Positions 25,234 through 38,059 are shown, numbered from the stretch's first letter. The stretch: 64,000 nt of DNA from Spongilla lacustris (GCA_949361645.1 OX442430.1:3676249-3740248); one strand, 5' to 3'. The notes: generated by a model not told the origin, from the sequence alone. Numbers and translations: made by a program.

Positions 25234-27875
25234 AATAAAAAAAAAAATAATAATATTTTTTTTGTGTTTGGAATATATTATATACATGTTAATAGATATT
25301 CACAATGCATAAATACACCCTATTATTACTACTGGTCTGGTACAAAACATCTGGAGAGGATGGCTACAGCGTTGGCTCTAACAAAGCAGAGGTTCAGCTT
25401 GCCATACAGCTCAGCTAGGACCACAGCCTTAGCCCTGTTGCAGCTGGTTGCAAGGCGAGAGGCCAGAAGTGCCAAAGACTCCATTGCTTCTGTCCTACAA
25501 GCAACATATGCCTCAACCACCATGGGGACACAAATGCACCCTAGCTCCTTGCATTTGGCATCGTTTTCTTCATGCTTTCTCAGCTCAGTAGCTTTGGCAG
25601 CCTGACCTGCTGCTAGTCCAGCTTCAAGTAAAACATTGGAGTTAAGCGGTGATGTCACAGACAAGTCAAAGGCTGCCGGCTTACCCAGAGACCAGTTGGG
25701 TACTAGTATGTCTGCAGGGCGAGTGTGGCTATGGTCATGAGTTAGGCTACTTCCTGCCTCCACCTTAACACTCAGGTGGGCCCTGCGACAGGTCTCAGTA
25801 AGGGTGTCACGCAGTTTATTATGGCGGGTTACAACATCTCCACCACGCTTGCAGGTAAGTGCATGATGGCCAAGGGGGTCCAGCACTTTTCCAGGACACA
25901 GGGGACAAATTGAGCCACCTGAGGTGTCTAGGCCCAGCCACCATTTGATGGCCACCTGGAACTCTGAAAGCTGAAGATGAAGGCCTAGCCCCTCGGAGGG
26001 AATTACTGACACCCAAGATGCAGCATGAGGGGAGGAGACAGAGAGAAGGCGTGCTCTATCTGCAGGAGAAGATTGCTCCAGTAGTACATTAAACAGGTGG
26101 CTGTCTATTTTGTTGGAAAGCACCTTCTGATTGATAGGGGATGTCAACATATTTTCAATGCTAATCGCTTCAGATGAAGGAACAAGTGAGTTAAACATCT
26201 CTACTGCATGGGTAAGGTGTTCTTGGGACAATTGACCAGTACCAGAGGAGCTCAGAGAGGCAATGTATGCTGCTGGTGAATGCCAACTCATGGAGCGCAT
26301 GCCCAGGCCACCCCTGCCTAAGCTGAGCTCCGCCTGTTGCCAGGCCTGATTGGAGGTGTCAACTATTGTGCACTTGGAGAAGGTTGATCGGATGTTGTGA
26401 TCAAAGGCCTCAAGGGCTGATATGGCTTGGGAATGTGGTGTGCCACGAGCAATGTGGGCCAGCTTACAGAATCCCGCACATTGACGTAGAAGGAAAAAGA
26501 CCACATGTGGGTCAACTGCACTCACTTCCTCCAGTTTGAGCAGGAGAGCTTTGGCTTCTACATGTTTCTCCGAAATGAAGGTGGAGCAAAAAGCCTAGTC
26601 ACCAATGGGGATTCCCAAGATGACAATATTAGGGGGTGTTCATCTTTTCATTTCTGGAGGGAAAAGGCTGAAATCATGCTTGCTAAATATCTCACATTAT
26701 GGAAGTTTACAATGAGACCATTAAGAGGACCAATCTCTTGCATGATGGAGAGAGCCTGAAGAACAGCAGACCTGGGACCAGCCAGCACACCATCATCCAG
26801 GTATCAGGCATGGTAGGACAAATCTGCATACACAGAGTTAGCAGTGATTTCTGACACTACCTTGTTTAAAACCAGGGAGAAGAGCAGAGTACCAAGAGGA
26901 TCACCCTGCTGAAACCCTTGTTCTTAATGTAAGCTGCCTATGCATAGGATGCCACAGAATGGGGTGCTGACTGTAACACCAGGTGGCCCAAGGGGGCAGC
27001 TCTTGGAAGTGTTTGCTACACTCCGAGAGGATAGCGTCCCGTGAGACCAAATTGAGGGCATTCTTCATGTCCACCTTTAGGACCACGAAGTCATCATCCA
27101 GCCAATACTTATTAACACCGAGTCCGCGAGTAAAGTGGGTAAATTTAAGCCTTTTTTGGGGAAAGTAAAAAAACTAAAAGGTCCGCTGATGGGTATTTTT
27201 GTTTTTTAATACAGTAATGTGAAAGTACGACTCTTGAGACAACATTGGATGCATTTTGTGAGAGATCATTCAGCTCGCTGGATGCTACAAATGCAGCGAT
27301 ATAAAAGGGGTCCATTCCGATGAAACCTTAATTCATCATCATAGAAAAACGGCAATAATCACATTGTATAAGCCAGGTTGAACTTTTACACATTTCAATC
27401 GATTTTCAGTCGTAAGCGATGTATTTTTTTAACTGTGTGCATGTGTTCTATCGTGTCTAAATAACTCAATACATTTACGCGTGCATTTAAACTTGGATGC
27501 TTTTCACGAGGTTTTGCGAGTCTGCATGCACATGTAATTTTAATTATTAGGGAAACCAAGAGCTGCATAGATATAGATGGCTCATGTATGCTTATGAATT
27601 TACAGTCAAGAAGGGAAGGGGTGCAAAATGATAAAATGATAAGTGTAGTACCACAATATGCCTATTTAAAGTGTGTGCATCAAAACTGCGATAGTTGCAG
27701 CTCTTATAAATTATAATGCAAACGTAGTGTAAAAGGTTACTCTACTTATTTTACAACCAGTACCTGTGATTTTATTGCTAGCGGAGCTTTTAGTTTCTTA
27801 GTTTCCCCTAAATTTTACCCACTTAACTCGCGGACGCGGTGTTAACACACGCTCTCAAGCCATGGGCAATCTTCT
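25234..27875 (-). pseudogene. Family-1 RLE-type retroelement, copy B (5'-truncated, split by a TTAA element)
   Basis: Same family as copy A. The open C-terminal part (25329-26525) contains the finger CPLCPGKVLDPLGHHALTC followed by GGDVVTRHNKLRD. An RLE-like segment follows (RPADILVPNWSLGKPAAFDL), then RKHEENDAKCKELG and CVPMVVEAYVA, matching the order of the R2 endonuclease domain. Upstream, RT blocks persist with errors: YLDD at 26792-26803 (with a TGA just before it), LKVDMKNALN, and IAHGL. RT is interrupted at 27112-27845 by a 726-bp element. The 5' end is lost: coding sequence stops at 27875 against satellite. A short A/T-rich tail at 25234-25270 may be the 3' end. It is non-functional. 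Confidence 0.82.
27116..27841. mobile_element. TTAA-flanked TIR element (726 bp) inside RT copy B
   Basis: Flanked on both sides by TTAA (27112-27115 and 27842-27845). The ends are long imperfect inverted repeats: CACCG(A/C)GTCCGCGAGT at the tips, continuing through GTGGGTAAA and AACTAAAAG for about 65-75 bp. No transposase frame is present. Reading across the site with one TTAA retained keeps the surrounding RT frame, so this is a clean insertion. TTAA targets are typical of piggyBac and Kolobok; I cannot choose between them. Confidence 0.9.
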
Positions 27876-30800
27876 CATGTATTGTGAATTCTCAGTGTAG
27901 AAATAACACTTATGGTTTAACATGGTTTATAATACACCAAGATGATGTCAGATTAAATCTAACGCCTTTAAACATACTATATAGATTTACTACCTAGTAA
28001 TGGTTTAATTATTAAAAGTCGTTATTATGATTTTAATGATACTACTTGTATTGTGAATATCTCAGTGTAGTCTCAGTTTAGAAATAATACTTATGGTCTA
28101 ACATGGTTTATAATAAGCCATTCAATGGTAAACTAAATCTAATACATTCAGGCATACTATCCATATGGATCTAGACTTACTAACTAGTAATGGTTTAATT
28201 ATTAAAAGTTGTTATTAAGATTTTAATGATACTACATGAATATCTCAGTTTAGAGATAACACTGATGGTTTAACATGGTTTATCATAAACCATTGAATGG
28301 TAAATTAAATCTAATACATTCAGACATACTATCCTTATGGATCTAGATTTACTAACTAGTAATGGTTTATTATTAAATTTCGTTATTATGTTTTTAATGA
28401 TACTACATGAAATAACACTGATGGTTTAACATGGTTTATCATTCACCATGATGAAGTCAGATTAAATCTAAAACCTTTAAACACACTATCCTTATAAATA
28501 GAGATAGATTTACTAACTAGTAATGGTTTAATTATTAAAAGACGTTATTATGATTTTAATGATACGACATGTATTGTGAATATCTCAGTGTAGAAATAAC
28601 ACATGATTTAACACGGTTTATCATACACCATTCAATCGTAAATTAAATCTAATACACTCATGCATACTATCCATATGTATCTTGATTTACATACTAGTAG
28701 TAGCTTAATTATTAAAAGTCGTTATTATGATTTTAATGATACTACATGATATATGAATATCTCAGTGTAAAAATAACCCTTATGGTTTAACATGGTTCAT
28801 CATAAACCATTTAATGGTAAATTAAATATAATACACTCAGACATACTATTCATATGTATCTAGATTTACTAACTAGAAATGGTTTAATTATTAAAAGTCC
28901 TTATTATGATTTTAATGATACTACATGTATTGTGAAATATCTCAGTGCAGAAATAGCACTTATGCATTCATAAGTAAATTTTATCTAATACCTTCAGACA
29001 TACTATCCGTATGTATCTAGATTTACTAACTAGTAATGGTTTAATTATATAAAGTCGTAGAAATAACAGTGATGGTTTAACATGGTTTATCATACACCAT
29101 GATGAAAGCAAATTAAATCTAAAACCTTTAAACACACTATCCTTATAAATATAGATTTACTAACTAGTAATGGTTTAATTATTAAAAGTCGTTATAATGA
29201 TTTTAATGATACTACATGAATTGTGAATATCTCAGTGTAGAAATAGCACATGGTTTAACATGGTTTATCATAAGCCATACAATGGTAAATTAAATCTAAT
29301 AAACTCAGACATACTATCCGTATGTATCTAGATTTACTAACTAGTAATGGTTTAAGTATTAAAAGTTGTTATTATGATTTTAATGACACTACATCAGTGT
29401 AGAAATAACACTGATGGTTTAACATGGTTTATCATAAACCATTCAATAGTAAATTAATCTAATACACTCAGACATACTATCCATATGTATCTAGATTTAC
29501 TAACTAGTAATGGTTTAATTATTGAAAGTCGTTATTATGATTTAGATGATACTACATGATATGTGAATATCTCAGTGTAGAAACAACACTTATGGTTTAA
29601 CATCGTTTATCATAAACCATTCAATGGTAAATTAAATCTAATACACTCAGACATACTATCCCTATGTATCCAGATTTACTAACTAGTAATGGTTTAATTA
29701 TTAAAAGTCATTACTATGATTTTAATGATACTACATGAATTGTGATTATCTCAGTGTAGAAATAACACATGGTTTAACATGGTTTATCATAAACTATTCA
29801 ATGGTAAATTAAATCTAATACACTCAGACATACTATCCCTATGTATCCAGATTTACTAACTAGTAATGGTTTAATTATGAAAAGGCGTCATTATGATTTT
29901 AATGATACTACCTGAATTGTGAATATCTCAGTGTTGAAATAACACTTATGGTTTAACATGGTTTATCATAAACCATTCAATGGTAAATTAAATCTAATAC
30001 ACTCAGCCATACTATCCTTATGTATCAAGCTTTACTAACTAGTAATGGTTTAATTATTGAACGTCCGTATTATGATTTTAATGATACTACATTTATTGTG
30101 AATATCTCAGTGTAGAAATAACCCTTAAGGTTTAACATGGTTTATCATAAACCATTTAATGGTAAATTAAATATAATACACTCAGACATACTACTGATAT
30201 GTACAAACTAGAAATGGTTTAATTATTATTATGATTTTAATGATACTACATGTATTGTGAATATCTCAGTGCTGTAATAACACTTATGGTTTAACATGGT
30301 TTATCATAAACCACTCAATGGTACGTTAAATCTAATACACTCAGACATACTATCCATATGTATCTAGATTTACTAACTTGTAATGGTTTAATTATTAAAA
30401 GTCGTTATTATGATTTTAATGATACTACATCAATCCAATATAATAAGTTTAAACTACATGTATTGTGAATATCTGAGTGTAGAAATAACACTTATGGTTT
30501 AACATGGTTTATCATAAACCATTCAATGGTAAATTAAATCTAATACCTCCAGACATACTATCCGTATGTATCTAGATTTACTAACTAGTAATGGTTTAAT
30601 TATATAAAGTCGTAATTATGATTTTAATGATACTACAAGAATTGTGAATATCTCAGTTTAGAAATAACACTGATGGTTTAACATGGTTTATCATACAACA
30701 TGATGAAGTCAAATTGAATCTAAAACTTTTAAACACACTATCCAAATATAGATTTACTAACTAGTAATGGTTTAATTATTAAAAGTCGTTATTATTATTT

Positions 30801-30920
30801 AAACGATACTACATGAATTGTGAATATCTTAGTGTAGAAATAACACTTATGGTTTAACATGGTTTATCATAAGCAATTCAATGGTAAATTAAATCTAATA
30901 AACTCAAATGTACTATCCGT
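27876..30920 (+). repeat. ~180-bp satellite block 5
   Basis: About seventeen forward monomers, mostly with ATCCATATGTATCTAGATTT or ATCCGTATG variants, plus some type-B-like members with CACCATGATGAAGTCAG. Several monomers are internally deleted. The block ends at CCGT (30917-30920), where TIR element copy 2 is inserted. Confidence 0.95.
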
Positions 30921-31621
30921 CACAGCCCTATGAGGCCATACATTTTGTGGACAAAAGGCATACCTATAGAAATATTGAAAAAGTGGCGTAAGGCCTTAGC
31001 AACCACCCTTGACAACCGACAACCTTACAAACTTTGCACTACGTGTTAACATGTTTGCACTTGTCGCCATTTAAAGGCCATACATGGAATGAAGTACCTT
31101 TGTTCTATTAGTAGCCAATGTCACATGGCCTAGTTTTCTCTCCACTGCTTCCTACAAGCGGCCATTTTTTGACGAACCCATCGACTTCAACGTACTTTTT
31201 CGACCACGCAGACAAATTCTGCTCCCCAGATGGAAGGACAGAACAAAAGGAGACAGAAGGTACTTACAACACGTAGTATGGAACTGTAGCCATACTTTTT
31301 CTTCGCGATGGTATACGTGTGTGAACTATACTGTGGTTTGAGCCGTGGCAACTATTAATCAAATGATACATGTGCGTATGGACGTGTTTGAAAAGGGATT
31401 GAATGCCTATCCACGATTTTTTTGCTTTGTTTGGCGTGGAATTGCTTTCACAATCCGGGGTGCAATGGATAACCTGTGCTCTTGAACAATAAGAGAGGGG
31501 TGTGGATCTTGTTGTGGATACATTGATAAGTTCTCTGTGTGGGCATGGATAGTCAGGATAGACTCTACCCCCTGTTAACCAAGTAGACCAAAGCCTGCAC
31601 CCGTCCACCTTGCCCATTGTT

Positions 31622-32690
31622 ATACTCCCCTCCCCTCTCCTCCCTCCCCTCTCCCTCCCCTCCCTCCCTCCCCTCTCCCTCCCCTCCCTCCCCTCTCCCT
31701 CCCCTCCTCCCCTCTCCCTCCCCTCCTCCCCTCTCCCTCCCCTCCTCCCCTCTCCCTCCCTCTCCTCCCCTCTCCTCCTTCCCTCTCCTCCCTCCCCTCT
31801 CCTCCCTTCCCTCTCCTCTCTCCCTCTCGTCCCTCCCCTCCCTCTCCCTCTCCTCCCCTCTCCTCCTTCCCTTTATGTAACATGCACACATACATGTAAC
31901 ATGCACACATACATGTAGCATGCACACATGCATGTAACATGCACACATACATGTAGCATGCACACATACATGTAACATGCACACATACATGTAGCATGCA
32001 CACATACATGTAACATGCACACATACATGTAGCATGCACACATGCATGTAACATGCACACATACATGTAGCATGCACACATACATGTAACATGCACACAT
32101 ACATGTAGCATGCACACATACATGTAACATGCACACATACATGTAGCATGCACACATACATGTAACATGTACTCCCCTCTCCCTTCCCTCCTCTCCTCTC
32201 CCTCCCTCCCCTACCCTCTCCTCCTTCCCTCTCCTCCCTCACCTCTCCTCCCTTCCCTCTCCTCTCTCCCTCTCGTCCCTCCCTCTCCCTCTCCTCCCCT
32301 CTCCTCCTTCCCTTTCCTCCCTCCCCTCTCCCCCCTCTCCTCCCTCCCCTCCCCTCCCCTCTCCCTCCCCTCTCCCTCCTATCCTCCCTCCCCTCACCAC
32401 CCCTCCCCCTTCCTACCTTCCGCTTCCTCTGCTCCCTTTTCTCCCTCTCCACCTCTCCCCTCCTCCCCTCTCCTCCCCTCCCTCTCCTCCCCTCCCTCTC
32501 CTCCCCTCCCTCTCCTCCCCTCCCTCTCCTCCCCTCCCTCTCCTCCTATCCCTCTCCTCCCCTCCCTCTCCTCCCCTCTCCCTCCTCCTCTCCTCCCCTC
32601 TCCCTCCCCTCTCCTCTCCTCTCCCTTCGCCTCTCCCCCCTCTCCCTCCCCCTCTCCTCCCTCCCTCCCATTCTCCCTTGTTGTTACACT
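31622..32690. repeat. Polypyrimidine CT-rich tract, split by a minisatellite
   Basis: Complement of the GA tract in copy 1, made of CCCTCCCCTCTCC-like units, interrupted at about 31873-32170. Long open frames across it on both strands are composition artefacts. Confidence 0.95.
31873..32168. repeat. 19-bp minisatellite within the CT tract
   Basis: About fifteen copies of a 19-bp unit (CATGCACACATACATGTAA), with alternating ...GTAAC and ...GTAGC versions forming a 38-bp higher-order unit. It is absent from copy 1, so it arose or was gained after the two element copies separated. Confidence 0.92.
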
Positions 32691-33411
32691 TTCCCTTCTA
32701 TTTACTGTACTACACTAATGCCAGTTTAAACAGAATTCTCCTTATATACTTACATGTATAACTACACTGTCAAAGTACTGTTCATACACGTCACAAGCAC
32801 CGAATGGCACTTCCAGTGGGTGCCATCAGGGGTTGTATACTTATGGTAACTCTGAACATAGATAGAATGCCCTCCTTTTCTTCCCTGTAGCCACCAAAAA
32901 GGCTTCCATAGACTCTGCAACGTTTCTGGAGCTGGTCTCTGTGGATGGCTATGTGGCCGAACAAGGCAACTGAAGCTGCACTATTCATAGCCAAGCAAAA
33001 CCGTTTATTGTGTGATGAAAAAAAAAAGTATGGCTGCATCTGAATGGTGTTACTGTACACCTAATTGTGTGTAGTTGACGATGCGGCATACCAACCGTCT
33101 TGAGAATTTGTCTGTGCTTGGTGTTTTCAGCCTAAAGCTACCCCTCTCCCTTACGATATCCATTTATAAATTGGCTGCGCGTTATTAAGGATTGCGATAT
33201 GAAGAGTGCGCATATGGTATAGTCTCTACTACGATGATACACCAGTTAAATGGAGGGGCTGAACAGGTATTCGATGGTAAAATGAACAAGATACAGCTCT
33301 CTCAAAAAAAGCCATTTTAATGAGGCCATGGTGCATATAGCCGCAATGGATTTTTTTGGTTTACGGTATTGTCTAATTACGGACCCTTTTGTCCAGTCGC
33401 AAAGGGCTGTG

Positions 33412-34022
33412 CCGTATGTATCTAGATATACTAACTAGTAATCGTTTAATTATTAAAAGTTGTTATTATGATTTTGATAATACTTCATAAATTGTGAATA
33501 TCTCAGTGTAGAAATAACACTGATGAATTAACATGGTTTATCATAAACCATTCAATGGTAAATTAATCTAATACACTCAGACATACTATCCATATGTATC
33601 TAGATTTACTAACTAGTAGTAGCTTAATTATTAAAAGTCGTTATTATGATTTTAATGATACTACATGATATTTGAATATCTCAGTGTAGAAATAACACAT
33701 GGTTTAACACGGTTTATCATACACCATTCAATCGTAAATTAAATCTAATACACTCATGCATACTATCCATATGTATCTAGATTTACATACTAGTAGTAGC
33801 TTAATTATTAAAAGTCGTTATTATGATTTTAATGATACTACATGATATGTGAATATCTCAGTGTAGAAATAACCTTTATGGTTTAGCATGGTTTATCATA
33901 AACCATTTAATGGTAAATTAAATATAATACACTCAGACATACTATCCATATGTATCTAGATTTACTAACTAGAAATGGTTTAATTATTAAAAGTCCTTAT
34001 TATGATTTTAATGATACAACAT
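33412..34022 (+). repeat. ~180-bp satellite block 6
   Basis: About three and a half forward monomers between TIR element copy 2 and RT copy D. It starts with the duplicated CCGT and ends at GATACAACAT, where copy D joins. Confidence 0.93.
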
Positions 34023-37000
34023 AGGTTTTTAGGTTTTGTGATCATATTGTAGCGTGTGTTCATCATTAGCATGTCTGACCGCGATTATCAAAGTTTATCG
34101 GCGCTTCAACAAACAAGTAAGTCTCGTTGTTGTAATTGCAATGGCGAACATGCGAAATGCTTACGCTGCGTGTGTGCGAGAGCGAAAAAGCCATGTACAA
34201 ATTGCCACCCATCAAATCACGGTCACTGTCAAAACAAAGGATCAGCTTCTCAGCCAAATTGTTTCGTAGTGGCTGAGTCACAGTCAAAGTTACAGAATGA
34301 TGTTCAACAGCTGCCTTCCTTTGAACCATCTTGCCAGCTGTCCGCGACCTCATGTAGCAGTCTATCAGACGATCTGGTTATTGTCAACAACAGCTCTTCT
34401 CAATCTCCAGAGTCCATCATCACACCGAGGTTATCGGCCCGAGATCAATTGAAATTACCACATCAGTTTACAGAAGACGGGAAAATGCGGCAGGCCTTTG
34501 GTGTTCCTCTAGCTCGGAATACAAGGATTGACGATGATGATACCAGGTGCAAAAGATGGAAAAAAATCGTGTCCACAAGATGTAGTTACTACGACCTGCC
34601 TGGTAGTGCTGTGGGGAGAGAGTTCATTGACATACGCACACAAGAAGTCTCAATGTTATGTAGGGCACGTGTCCGTTCTGAAAGATTCATTGTATTTATA
34701 GGCATTATGCTTCAACGTGACAACATGGTAAAGAAAGGATGTGATATTAGGGAGGCTATTGCGACGTCGCATTCAAGCATGGAAAACTGAGATGTATGAA
34801 GATCTCCTTTTTGAATTTAACAGATGTTCCAAACAACAGCCGAAGTCATTTCATGCCTCATCCAATGAACATCATATCCTTAAAGTATTCACCCATCTGA
34901 TGTTGAAAGGACAAGTTAGGGCAGCAGTCCGATGGCTTACCGAGAGAGCAGACAAAGGTGGTGTGCTGGACATATCCACTTATACCAACGATGGCCCAAA
35001 GACAGTTCTGGATGTCCTTAAAGGAAAACACCCTGATCCTGCACAATCATCAGATGAGGCTTTCCTGTCATGCAGTGAGCTATCACCCCTGATAGATGTT
35101 GATATCACAGGTTCCTATGTTGAGAAGGTAGCCCGACAGATTCAGGGCAGTGCTGGTCCTGGTGGATCCACAGCGTCACATTGGCAAGACTTCCTTCTAC
35201 GTTATGGTGCACACAGTGTGAAATTACGTGATGCAATTGCAGAACTTGCCAGGCATTTAGCTAACAGCATTGTGGAATGGTCAGACATCAGGGCAGTGAT
35301 GTCCAGTCGTTTGATTGCACTAGACAAGTGTCCTGGTGTTCGACCTATCGCTATTGGAGAGATTCCCAGATGTATCTTATGCAAAGTCAATGCTATGGTA
35401 ACACGTGATGACTTTACAGATCTGTGTGGCATAGACCAGTTATGCTCAGGCTTGAAAAGTGGTATTGAAGGTTCAGTACATGCTATGAGAGAGCTGTATG
35501 AGGAAAAACACTCAGAAGGATGGGGGTTGCTACTTGTGGATGCCAGGAAGGTTTTTAATTCATTGAACAGAGCTGCTGCCCTTTGGAACTCTCGTATTCA
35601 ATGGCCTCGCTGTTCCAGATTCTTGTTTAACACCTATCGTGGTTATCCATCACTTATTTTACAAGGATCAACCAAGTCTGAAGCTCTCTACAGCAAAGAA
35701 GGAGTTGGTCAAGATGACCCTTTATCCATGCTGATGTATGCTTATGCACTGATGCCACTCATTAAATCACTCTCTAATCCTACTACACGGATTCAAAACT
35801 GGTATGCAGATGACTCCTCCTGCACAGCCAAGCTCACAGATCTCTGTGTCTGGTTTGACAAGCTTTGTGATCTTGGTCCCAAGTATGGATATCATCCAGA
35901 GCCAGAGAAGTGTATCCTTATTGTGGACGCAGATCATGAAGCGAAAGCTAAGTCAGTGTTTCAACCTCTGGGTATTAAGGTTGTGAATGGCTACCGCTTC
36001 TTAGGTGGGTTCATTGGAGACCGTGAAAGCACAAAACAATTTCTTGACAACAAGATCACAGGGTGGGTGAGCAATCTTCTCAAATTATCCAAAGCTGCTG
36101 AGTCACAGCCTCAAGCAGCTTTTGCTGCACTATCCAAATCCATGCAGTTTGAGTGGTCCTACCTGCAAAGAATCCTTCCTTGTTGTGAGGAAGCATTTAC
36201 TCCAATCTGGAATACTTTGTACCAATATTTCTGGCCTGCCATTTTTGAAGGTACAATCTCTGATCATGAAAAGCAGCTATTCTCAATTCCTGCACGATTA
36301 GGTGGCATGGGAGTTCGCAATCCAATCGAAAGTGCCAAGATTGCCTATACCACATCCAGAGCAGGCACAAGAAACTTTGTGGATGCCATCAAAGGAAACC
36401 TGATCACAATGTTCAAATGTCTGATGCAATGGCAAACATGCACACCACCCTCCAGCAGCAAGATGAGGTCACACTTCGCTCAACATTGGCCAATTCAGAG
36501 CTAAATGCAAAAACAAGACGGGCAATACAACGGGCCGTGGAGGGCAAGACATCATCATGGTTAACTGCTCTGCCTATTGCTCACCATCACTTTGATCTTT
36601 CTGCCACAGAATTCCGTGATGCCCTCACATTGCGATACAATCGACCACTGTTGAATATGCCCTCAAATTGTGATGGATGTGGAGCTGCAACTAGTTTGGA
36701 GCATGCCCTTGACTGCAAGCAGGGAGGTCTGGTAACCCAACGTCACAATGAAGTTCGAGATGTTATTGGCGACTTAGCATCAGTTGTTGTCAAGGAAGTT
36801 GTTAAAGAACCAGTCGTGCAAGAGGCAAATGATGCTGAAGGTGTACCCTCCCTAATTGCCGACCTTAGTATCAGAGGAGTATGGCAGCCCCAGACCGTGG
36901 CGTTGTTTGATGTACGTGTCACAGACACTGACGCCCCGTCCCACTCACAGCGAGTTGTTTCTGCCATTCTCTCTTCAGCTGAGGAAGCGAAGAAAAAGAA

Positions 37001-37214
37001 GTACTCTGAAGCAGCAGCTCTTCGCCGAGCATCATTCACATCCTTTGTTGTGTCAGTCGATGGAGTCCTGGGTGGAGAAGCTAGCTTTTTTATCAAACAT
37101 TTTGCTCAGAAACTTGCTCATAAGTGGGATAAGTCAAACAGTGAGGTATTGGGATGGATGAGAGCACGACTGTCTTTTGCAATCCTTAGAGCAACAAACC
37201 TTTTATGTATTCTG
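34023..37214 (+). pseudogene. Family-2 RLE-type retroelement, copy D (nearly full length, in satellite)
   Basis: A short leader (34023-34070) precedes ATG 34071. The N-terminus is a cysteine/histidine cluster (CCNCNGEHAKCLRCVC, then CTNCHPSNHGHCQN). The RT region is in frame from 34741 onward: GVRPIAIGE, LLVDARKVFNSLNR, GVGQDDPLSMLMY, and YADD at 35803-35814. After a frame change near 36.41 kb it continues with CDGCGAATSLEHALDC, GGLVTQRHNEVRD, IADLSIRGVW, FDVRVTDTD, and LSFAILRATNLL. A frameshift lies near 34750. Conserved positions are altered relative to copy C (QDDPL for QGDPL, ARKVF for AKNAF). The last codons are replaced by satellite at 37215. It is flanked by TACAACAT and TACTACAT, a likely 8-bp target duplication with one mismatch. 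Confidence 0.85.
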
Positions 37215-38059
37215 TACTACATGTATTGTGAATATCTCAGTGTAGAAATAACACTGATGGTTTAACATGGTTTATCATAAACCGAATAATGGTAAATTAA
37301 ATCTAATACACTCAGACATACTATCCATATGGAAATAGATTTACTAATATGTAATGGTTTAATTATTAAAAGTCGTTATTATGATTTTAATGATAATAAA
37401 TGCATTGTGAATATCTCAGTTTAGAAATAACACTTATGGTTTAACATGGTTTATCATACACCATGATGAAGTCAGATTAAATCTAAAACCTTTAAACACA
37501 CTATCCATATGTATGTAGATCTAGATTTACTAACTAGTAATGGTTTAATAATTAAAAGTCGTTATTACGATTTAAAGGATACTACATGATATGTGAACAC
37601 CTCAGTGTAGAAATAACACTTATGGCTTAACATGGTTGATTATAAACTATTCAATGGTAAATTAAAATTAAATCTAATAAACTCAGACATACTATCCGTA
37701 TTTATCTAGATTTACTAACTAGTAATGGTTTAATTATTAAAAGTTGCTATTATGATTTTAACGATACTACATGAATTGTGAATATCACAGTGTAGAAATA
37801 ACACTGATGGTTTAACATGGTTTATCATAAACCATTCAATGGTACATTAAATCTAGTACACTAAGACATACTATCCCTATGTATCCAGATTTGTTAACTA
37901 GTAATGGTTTAATTATTAAAAGGCGTTATTATGATTTTAATGATACTACCTGCATTGTGAATATCTCAGTGTAGAAATAACACTTATGGTTTAACATGGT
38001 TTATCATATTCCATGATGACATCAGATTAAATCTAAAACCTTTAAACATACTATTCATA
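37215..38059 (+). repeat. ~180-bp satellite block 7
   Basis: About four and a half forward monomers, including type B members (CACCATGATGAAGTCAG, CCATGATGACATCAG). It ends within CTATTCATA at 38059, where the 26-bp array begins. The monomer resumes at 61064 with TATAAAT. Confidence 0.93.

Larger units (their letters stand above)
30921..33411 (-). mobile_element. CACAG-ended TIR DNA element, copy 2 (2,491 bp, opposite orientation to copy 1)
   Basis: Flanked by a 4-bp direct duplication, CCGT at 30917-30920 and 33412-33415, in the same satellite position as copy 1. Left end CACAGCCCTATG corresponds to the right end of copy 1, and right end AGGGCTGTG to its left end, so the element lies in reverse. 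The flanking segments match copy 1 over most of their length. The short open stretch (minus, about 32830-33000; MNSAASVALFGHIAIHRDQL) is conserved with copy 1. It is longer than copy 1 mainly through a bigger simple-repeat core and an added 19-bp minisatellite. No transposase core is recognised. Confidence 0.85.

Noticed and set aside
31565..32718. Long Arg/Gly, Cys/Met/Val and Pro/Ser frames
   Set aside because: CT tract plus a 19-bp minisatellite; no domain, and frames overlap on both strands.
4397..33411. One large inverted duplication linking 4.4-6.4 kb and 30.9-33.4 kb
   Set aside because: The satellite on both sides of both copies is in the same orientation and each has its own 4-bp duplication (CCAT, CCGT), which indicates separate insertions.
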